The notes under the pieces: generated by a model
Seen by the model: the letters and a program-made list of their open reading frames with translations, nothing else
The model's database searches: none
What the model was told of the DNA's origin: nothing
Translations under genes and position numbers: made by a program
In this document: positions 55,744 through 61,457 of the stretch, in pieces
Layout of the letters: each line of letters starts with the position of its first letter
Numbering within the stretch: position 1 is the first letter of the stretch
NCBI RefSeq assembly: GCF_009758205.1
Contig: NZ_WRXN01000005.1
Coordinates: 372,001-436,000 of the forward strand
Reading direction: 5' to 3'
DNA: 64,000 nucleotides
From: Chitinophaga tropicalis
GTDB lineage: Bacteria; Bacteroidota; Bacteroidia; Chitinophagales; Chitinophagaceae

Positions 55744-56268
55744 CTACCCCTGCCTCCCATCAAAAAATTCACGCCAATATTCTCCCGGTTTGGTGTAACC
55801 ATCCTTTTTATTCTTCGTGCTATACAAATAATCTATTAACTGATCTTCCATTTCGTCCAATGAAATAGCCTCAAAAGAAGGGTAATCATGCCATTCTAAT
55901 ACTAGTGTCATTTGATTCATATAGGAAATCATTGACCTACTACTTGTTTTTGCTACAATATAGTTTATCGCATGACTTACTTCAAACTGGATTAGGTCCT
56001 CATTAAATCCTACTTTTGATAACACGGCAGGTAATCGCTTATTAAATTCATCCCAGGTTCCTCCTATAGTCTTCCCCCGGCAAACAACACTTAATAATGA
56101 AGGCTCATGAACATACATAACCAAGGACTTCCCGGTAAAACCAGTACTTATCAATTTCGCATACCAGCTATGTAATAGCTGCCCCTCATCACCAGCTGAA
56201 ATATATTGTCCAGCTTTCAGCCTTGAAGTGTTCAACAATTTTTGCACTGCATGAATAATAATGGCCAT
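55744..56268 (-). CDS. DUF6933-like protein, partner of the Fic gene
   Basis: 174 residues; resembles the DUF6933-type small proteins (starts IIHAVQKLLNTSRLK, then HSWYAKLISTGFTGKSLVMYVHEPSLLSVV). No signal peptide or catalytic motif. It follows the Fic gene by 13 bp on the same strand, so the pair is an operon. It may be the Fic partner (for example a modulator or target), but this is inference. Lower GC than the core genome to its left. Confidence 0.65.
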   Translation of the reverse strand: MAIIIHAVQKLLNTSRLKAGQYISAGDEGQLLHSWYAKLISTGFTGKSLVMYVHEPSLLSVVCRGKTIGGTWDEFNKRLPAVLSKVGFNEDLIQFEVSHAINYIVAKTSSRSMISYMNQMTLVLEWHDYPSFEAISLDEMEDQLIDYLYSTKNKKDGYTKPGEYWREFFDGRQG

Positions 56269-56281
56269 TCTGATTATTTTA

Positions 56282-57778
56282 TTATGCTATCTCAAATATC
56301 TTACGATACACAATTTCCATTTCTTCAACCTCCTTATCTGTTAATTTTGAAAACTGTTCCCTTCGCCGTTTGGGAAATATCCCCTTATTCTGATGCAAGA
56401 ATAAAATCATCAAATTTATATTCCGGTCAGGCATATCTACAATATACTGAAGTGCACGCTTTACCTCATCATACCGTTGTATGAAAAGTAATTCTTCAGG
56501 CATATCCTCTTTTAACGTAGCGTGAATAGTTTCTGCAAGATAAATACTTTGCTCAGTCAAATCAGGGAATCGATAATAGCTTTCCACTTCTTCCGGATTT
56601 AGTACTTCAATTCCTCCTTCATTGTTTTTAGTGTATTTAATGAATTGCATCAAAGGTTTGGAATAACGTTCGAGTATAGTATCATAATCCCGAATATTAT
56701 TTACCATATGGGCTGATACTGGTATAATCAGACCTTTAGGTACAGACCCATCATGCACCAATACATCATGGATCAAAAATCGATGTATCCTGCCATTTCC
56801 ATCTTCAAAAGGGTGAATAAAAACAAAACCAAAGGAAATAACTGCTGCTCTTATTTCAGACGACACACCAATTGTTTTATTTGCAACGGCTGCAAGTCCA
56901 TCCATCATCGACTTAACAAAAACAGGTGGCGGACATATATAATGAATCAGATCGAGGTATCCTGGCAGGGATTGTCCAATATAATTCTGAAAATCTCTAA
57001 ATCCTTTAGCTGCGAACCGACTATCGACAATAGCATTTTGTAATTGTGTCAATCGCTGCTCATCAAGTATTGTACTTGTTTCCTCAACTCCAGCCTGCGT
57101 TAGTAATGCCACAAACTTTTCCATCCTATCTGGTGTTGGTTGCTCTTTTTCTATTTCATAGGAAGATCTGGTCTCTTTATTATATAAATAATTAATAGCC
57201 CTTTGAAATACTGCTGGCGAAAAGTCAGTTTTTAATTGTTCCAGCTTTGCTGTTATATCCTGTTTTAATAGTTCTTTGAGCCTATTGGTTTTCCTTATTA
57301 TAGGGCAATATGAAACAGTACCTAAAAGATTATCATTAATACGCCATCGCGTATTCTTTACTATATTTCCAGTAACATACTTATCATCGTCCAGTAGGTC
57401 TACGTAATTCCCGCTTATGGGCTTCCTTATCGACAACTGCTTCCCAGTCAAAAACTCAAATAAAAAACCTATTCTTCTGGAATATTTGCCTGAAGGCGAT
57501 AGCTCAATAAATCTTTCAACATCTTCAATTGCAATATTTCCAAACACCCTCCTCAAAAAAGGAAGACTCAAATCATCATACTTTAATGAAAATTCAAGAT
57601 GAGACATTGGAGAATCTTCATGAGGTGCATATTTTCGGCTATATACCTGCTCAATATTGCCCTTGTTAGTCACTTCTATAGAATCATTACTTCCAATGTA
57701 AGAACAATGAGTCAATACAAATTCAGATATATTAAACTTTTCTTTCAGCCATCGACTCCCTACTGGGTTTAAATTCAT
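56282..57778 (-). CDS. Fic-domain protein (predicted AMP transferase)
   Basis: 498 residues from the ATG at 57778 (MNLNPVGSRWLKEKF); another start at 57814 is possible. The complete Fic motif HPFEDGNGRIHR lies at about 322-333. Its His and phosphate-binding residues are intact, so adenylylation (or a related nucleotidyl transfer) on a hydroxyl of a target protein is expected. An (S/T)xxxE-type segment SSYEIE (about 205-210) upstream could be the inhibitory helix, though the following residue is Lys, not Gly/Asn. The C-terminal part (MILFLHQNKGIFPKRRREQFSKLTDKEVEEME) looks like a winged helix, as in Fic proteins that bind DNA. Confidence 0.88.
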   Translation of the reverse strand: MNLNPVGSRWLKEKFNISEFVLTHCSYIGSNDSIEVTNKGNIEQVYSRKYAPHEDSPMSHLEFSLKYDDLSLPFLRRVFGNIAIEDVERFIELSPSGKYSRRIGFLFEFLTGKQLSIRKPISGNYVDLLDDDKYVTGNIVKNTRWRINDNLLGTVSYCPIIRKTNRLKELLKQDITAKLEQLKTDFSPAVFQRAINYLYNKETRSSYEIEKEQPTPDRMEKFVALLTQAGVEETSTILDEQRLTQLQNAIVDSRFAAKGFRDFQNYIGQSLPGYLDLIHYICPPPVFVKSMMDGLAAVANKTIGVSSEIRAAVISFGFVFIHPFEDGNGRIHRFLIHDVLVHDGSVPKGLIIPVSAHMVNNIRDYDTILERYSKPLMQFIKYTKNNEGGIEVLNPEEVESYYRFPDLTEQSIYLAETIHATLKEDMPEELLFIQRYDEVKRALQYIVDMPDRNINLMILFLHQNKGIFPKRRREQFSKLTDKEVEEMEIVYRKIFEIA

Positions 57779-57814
57779 ATAGTCAAAGTTTACAGTAAAG
57801 TTAATAATTAACAC

Positions 57815-57888
57815 TGTAAAACGATTATTAAAAGCAAAAATTGATGTAAAACGATTATTTTAATCACATAATACTGTAAAATGATTAT
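57815..57888 (-). repeat. Three 14-bp direct repeats at 30-bp spacing, upstream of the Fic operon
   Basis: On the plus strand TGTAAAACGATTAT starts at 57815 and 57845, and TGTAAAATGATTAT at 57875; the spacing is exactly 30 bp (about three helical turns). They lie immediately upstream of the Fic start and stop next to the IS left end. Best read as operator sites for a regulator, possibly Fic itself through its winged helix. Confidence 0.7.
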
Positions 57889-57920
57889 AAACATTGTTGT
57901 CCGGTAAAAAACGCACTTAT

Positions 57921-57961
57921 TCGGATGTAGTCCATACCGGTACGGGATTACATCCGATTTT
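57921..57961 (+). terminator. Hairpin at the left inside end of the IS
   Basis: Stem TCGGATGTA (57921-57929) with TACATCCGA (57949-57957), followed by TTTTAG on the plus strand, which is antisense to the transposase. Confidence 0.6.
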
Positions 57962-57992
57962 TAGTCAATAAATACAGTATATAGCTCCTCCT

Positions 57993-59192
57993 CTAAGCGG
58001 AACTCAACACCGGATTGTTTACTTTTCGCCATGCCAGATAAGTATCTTTTAGAAAACTTAACAACTCTACATAGCTCATTAAATGTAACCGGATTACCGT
58101 TATCATATTAGCAAACGACTTTTTCGTTTCAGATTTCTTTCTCAAAACCACCATCAGTAGCTGAGCTATTAAAACACAATAGATCTGGACTTTAATAGCA
58201 TTTTGGCTATCTCCCCAAAAATATCTCAATGGGAAGTTTTGCTTTATCTGTTTAAATAACAGTTCTATCATCCATCTGTATTTATAAATGCGGGCAACCT
58301 CACTGGCACTGATCTTGAGATTGTTTGTTATAAACACATATATTCGTCCATCGTCTGCTTTGTAAGAAATTCTGCGCATACGCAGCCTTATCTCTTCCTT
58401 TTCCTGCTTGTAACCGACCGTTATGAGCTGATCTTTAAGTACTCCTTTACTTTTCTTCTTCTTTGTTTTGTCCGACAATACCTTACAAACATGAAACACC
58501 GCGTTTTCTTTCATCCTGGATACAAACCAAACTTGCTGATTACTCCATGAATGGAACTGCCGATAATCATTGTAGGCCTTATCAAATATGATAAAGCTTT
58601 CCTTGGGTAACTTCAGCCTTAGTAGGAACTGCCGGTCATGTACTTTGGCTGGTGTCATACGCACAAACTTGGTAACTCCACTAAAAGCATCCATCATAGC
58701 ATGTACTTTGATTCCACCTTTACGCCTTGCTCCGTCCAATCTGGGACGACCTACTCCACGCAGAATATCTCCGAATAAGCTTATGGTACTGCTGTCAATG
58801 ATCTTGAGATTACTTATGCTTAATCCCTTTAACCGGCTGTCCGAGATAAATCCATGGTACTTCTCTAGTAACTGCTGATAAATTGTTGCAAATACCCAAT
58901 AGCTTCTACTACTGTTTGCATCCGAAAGGGTACTTCTGGCTGGAGCCTTGTCGAATCCCAGATGTGACAGCTTCCCTTCACAGGCCAGCAGCCCTTCACA
59001 CAGCTCCCGCAAGCCATTACAGTAGCTGAATACGCCATACAACAAACTTACCAGGTGTACGCGAAGAGGGAGCTTTTTATAGTAACGATTGCTATGATGC
59101 TTTTGAGCTGCGTCCCGTATCAGCTTCGCTGGTATCACCGATAATATTTGAGATAATACCGGCTGTCCGGTAAATTTTCTATCTTTATCCAA
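57993..59192 (-). CDS. IS4-family transposase (DDE)
   Basis: 399 residues. DUF4372-type N-terminal region (about 1-90) and DDE transposase domain with Asp in KIIDSSTISLFG, Asp in IFDKAYNDYRQF and Glu in the IS4 signature Y-x2-R-x3-E-x6-K (YKYRWMIELLFKQIK, about 325-340). The frame is complete from ATG to stop with no internal defects, so the element may still be active. Confidence 0.92.
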   Translation of the reverse strand: MDKDRKFTGQPVLSQILSVIPAKLIRDAAQKHHSNRYYKKLPLRVHLVSLLYGVFSYCNGLRELCEGLLACEGKLSHLGFDKAPARSTLSDANSSRSYWVFATIYQQLLEKYHGFISDSRLKGLSISNLKIIDSSTISLFGDILRGVGRPRLDGARRKGGIKVHAMMDAFSGVTKFVRMTPAKVHDRQFLLRLKLPKESFIIFDKAYNDYRQFHSWSNQQVWFVSRMKENAVFHVCKVLSDKTKKKKSKGVLKDQLITVGYKQEKEEIRLRMRRISYKADDGRIYVFITNNLKISASEVARIYKYRWMIELLFKQIKQNFPLRYFWGDSQNAIKVQIYCVLIAQLLMVVLRKKSETKKSFANMITVIRLHLMSYVELLSFLKDTYLAWRKVNNPVLSSA

Positions 59193-59234
59193 GTTTATAG
59201 TTTTGAGTGTGGTAACCCAAACTTATAAACTATT

Positions 59235-59256
59235 GGGGGCTTTGCCCCCTTTTTTG
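59235..59256 (+). terminator. Hairpin at the right inside end of the IS
   Basis: Stem GGGGGC (59235-59240) with GCCCCC (59244-59249), loop TTT, then TTTTTTG on the plus strand. It sits in the leader of the transposase gene. Confidence 0.65.
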
Positions 59257-59345
59257 TGCGCTACTCTTTTAGTTTAGTCGGACAACACTGTTTTTTATTA
59301 TTAATTACATACTGGTTCGATCCATAACAATACGCCAAGCATCTT

Positions 59346-59717
59346 TTATAAAACATTCATGAACTTAGGATCGTTCTTCAATCCTTTTTCAAGATCCTCT
59401 CTGTGCTCCTCTCCCCATTTTTCCATATCTATAATAAGCGGAACTAAGTCATTACCTAATTGAGTCAAGTTATATTCAACCTTAGGCACCTTTGTATTGT
59501 ATACCTGTTTTTCCATAAAACCATGATTCACCAGTTCCCCTAACTGCTTATCAAGTACCCTGCGATCACCATTTTGTATCTTTTGTTGTAATTCACTGGG
59601 CCGGTGAAATCCCTGGGAAACATAATAAATAAGCATCAACTTCCATTTTCCATTCAATAATTCTTTAAAGAAATGTAGACCGCAATTTATTTGAATGGGT
59701 GTTTTCTTCTTATACAT
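59346..59717 (-). CDS. HxlR-family transcriptional regulator
   Basis: 123 residues. Winged-helix domain with GLHFFKELLNGKWKLMLIYYV and the wing RRVLDKQLGELVNHGFMEKQ typical of HxlR/MarR-like regulators. No cysteine matching the redox-sensing type is at a conserved position other than C12. Divergent from the EthD-like gene, which it probably controls. Confidence 0.9.
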   Translation of the reverse strand: MYKKKTPIQINCGLHFFKELLNGKWKLMLIYYVSQGFHRPSELQQKIQNGDRRVLDKQLGELVNHGFMEKQVYNTKVPKVEYNLTQLGNDLVPLIIDMEKWGEEHREDLEKGLKNDPKFMNVL

Positions 59718-59778
59718 GAGGTTATAAAATTAGGTGAAAGAGGTGTTAGTAAAAATACCCGCATAAAATTGTCCGGTG

Positions 59779-59809
59779 TTGACTGTTGGTCAGCTTAAAA
59801 ATAGCTTTG
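59779..59809 (+). promoter_or_regulatory. Promoter of the EthD gene with an overlapping inverted repeat
   Basis: TTG (59779-59781) as -33 element and TAGCTTTG (59802-59809) as -7 element with a 20-bp spacer, both matching Bacteroidota consensus. TGAC-TGTTG-GTCA lies across the spacer start and could be the HxlR operator. The ATG at 59828 follows by 18 bases. Confidence 0.6.
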
Positions 59810-59827
59810 CATTTAAAATAAAAAAAC

Positions 59828-60178
59828 ATGCTGAAATTCACATTTCTAATTCACCGGACTAATGAGATGAGTAGAGAAGAATTCGTTCACTATCATCGCC
59901 AACATCATGCGCCATTATTTATGTCCATTCCTGAATCTCAAAAGTACGTTAAAAAATATGTAGTCTCCCACCCGACCGAAATAGACGGTTTTCCGGCGCC
60001 TCAATACGATGCTATCACAGATATCTATTTCTCTTCAATGGAAGATTTCAATACATTTTTTTCCAGCGAAAATTACAAACTGAAGGTACATCCGGACGAA
60101 AGTAATTTCTTCAAGCTAAATGAGGTAATAAGTCTGGTCTGCGACGAAAAAATAGTAGTCGATGTAATGACATCATAA
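59828..60178 (+). CDS. EthD-domain protein (dimeric alpha-beta barrel)
   Basis: 116 residues. MLKFTFLIHRTNEMSREEFVHYHRQHHAPLF (given in part) is the EthD signature, with the conserved His-rich HYHRQHHAP segment; a ferredoxin-like alpha/beta barrel. Members act in ether or quinone degradation; the substrate is unknown. Paired with the divergent HxlR regulator. Confidence 0.88.
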   Translation: MLKFTFLIHRTNEMSREEFVHYHRQHHAPLFMSIPESQKYVKKYVVSHPTEIDGFPAPQYDAITDIYFSSMEDFNTFFSSENYKLKVHPDESNFFKLNEVISLVCDEKIVVDVMTS

Positions 60179-60220
60179 TAGCGAATAGAATAATAAATCC
60201 GCCAGCGGACATCTAATAAC

Positions 60221-60255
60221 AAACGCCGGAGATTACTCTCTCTCCGGCGCTTTTA
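60221..60255 (+). terminator. Terminator of the EthD gene
   Basis: A 9-bp stem CGCCGGAGA (60224-60232) with TCTCCGGCG (60241-60249), followed by CTTTTATTTAT. Confidence 0.8.
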
Positions 60256-60563
60256 TTTATATCATTAGCACTATTTAAAGAACTGTGTGAGTTTAAAAAT
60301 TGCGTTTAAAACCTATTGTTTAAACCAGCTTACTGATAATCAACGCCAATTGGTTCGATTTAAGTGCAAGCATTGAGGCAACACTAATAACCGTCATCAA
60401 CGCAACACGAGTCTAAGCCGCCATCCTCTATATATCGTTGAACTGAATAAAAACAACTTTATATCGTTGCAATAAGAAAAGAAAAAAAACTTCAATTTAC
60501 TGGTTATCAATTTATTAATAATGGCAGAGCTATTGCTAAGTACAGGACATAAATACCAATTAT
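60256..60563. other. AT-rich region before the AraC gene with a direct repeat pair
   Basis: 308 bp with no gene. ATATCGTTG occurs at 60432-60440 and 60461-60469 (29-bp spacing), about 95-130 bp before the AraC start, and could be an operator pair. No clear -7 box was found. Confidence 0.4.
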
Positions 60564-61457
60564 ATGCTACCTGTAAACGATACAATGAACACTTTGTTTT
60601 TAGATGTCCACCAGTTGATGAAAAATCCGGGCGATATGCCTGTGTCACTTTCAGATGGGAGATCTAACCATTTTTTCATTGTTTATTTACATGAAGGGCA
60701 TGGAAAAATTGAGCACAGTAACGGAGGGGTAGAGATTAAAGCACGAACTGTTTATTTTTTATATCCTGGTCAGATCACATATCTTAACGACCTATGCGCC
60801 AGGGGAACGGCCATCGAATTTTCCTCCGGCATTTTCAACCGTTTAAATGCAGAATTATATATTCTGATGACACCTGGAATGTTCAGCCCTATGGCCATTA
60901 ACCAGTTAACCATTACCGATGACTCGTACCAGGAAATAGAACACTTGTTGATGCTTATGCAGGTGGAATGTCTGGGTATTTCAACTTTCCGGCGTGAAGT
61001 GCTTGAAGCCTTGCTGAAAGTATTCCTTGCTAATCTGACCAAAAAAATTCAATTAATCACTGAAGCAAGCGGCTCTTCGGCCGATGTGGATCTGGTCACC
61101 CGGTTCTTAGGCATGATCCACTCCAATTTTGTTACCATGAAGAAGGTAAGTGATTATGCCAATAAGTTATGCATCAGCCCCAATTACCTTAGCACCAAAG
61201 TACGTATAGTGACCGGCCATTCCGCCAGGCACCATATCCAGCAGCGCATTGTGCACGAAGCAAAACAACATGCCGAGAAAGGCACCAAGACCCTGAAAGA
61301 GGTAGCCTATACATTAGGCTTTGAAGATCTTTCCCATTTCAGCAAGTTCTTTAAAAATATTACCGGCATGAATTTTACTGATTTCAGGAATCGTCAATGG
61401 CCATGTTCAACTGATAAAGATGCTGATCTTTCTAAAAGTTTAAAAGCTTTCGTTTGA
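60564..61457 (+). CDS. AraC-family transcriptional regulator
   Basis: 297 residues. An N-terminal cupin-type sensing domain (about 20-110: HFFIVYLHEGHGKIEHSNGG) precedes two helix-turn-helix motifs (about 195-280: SDYANKLCISPNYLSTKVR; LKEVAYTLGFEDLSHFSKFFKNITGMNFTDFR, in part). An ATG at 60585 is an alternative start. Its 3' end overlaps the convergent sigma-54 activator by 26 bp. Target and ligand unknown. Confidence 0.9.
   Translation: MLPVNDTMNTLFLDVHQLMKNPGDMPVSLSDGRSNHFFIVYLHEGHGKIEHSNGGVEIKARTVYFLYPGQITYLNDLCARGTAIEFSSGIFNRLNAELYILMTPGMFSPMAINQLTITDDSYQEIEHLLMLMQVECLGISTFRREVLEALLKVFLANLTKKIQLITEASGSSADVDLVTRFLGMIHSNFVTMKKVSDYANKLCISPNYLSTKVRIVTGHSARHHIQQRIVHEAKQHAEKGTKTLKEVAYTLGFEDLSHFSKFFKNITGMNFTDFRNRQWPCSTDKDADLSKSLKAFV

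Larger units (their letters stand above)
57892..59290 (-). mobile_element. IS4-family insertion sequence
   Basis: About 1.4 kb bounded by imperfect inverted ends: CATTGTTGTCCG at 57892-57903 and CGGACAACACTG at 59279-59290 (11 of 12 complementary). The transposase fills most of it. No clear target duplication could be fixed; the bases CATTG and CACTG next to the TTGTCCG ends differ at one position. The element sits at the edge of the Fic operator array. Confidence 0.75.

Noticed and set aside
59308..59324. Possible attachment-site copy of the tRNA-Leu 3' end (GGTTCGATCCA)
   Set aside because: Matches the tRNA T-arm only over a few generic bases with an indel; such a match is expected by chance and no integrase is in the window.
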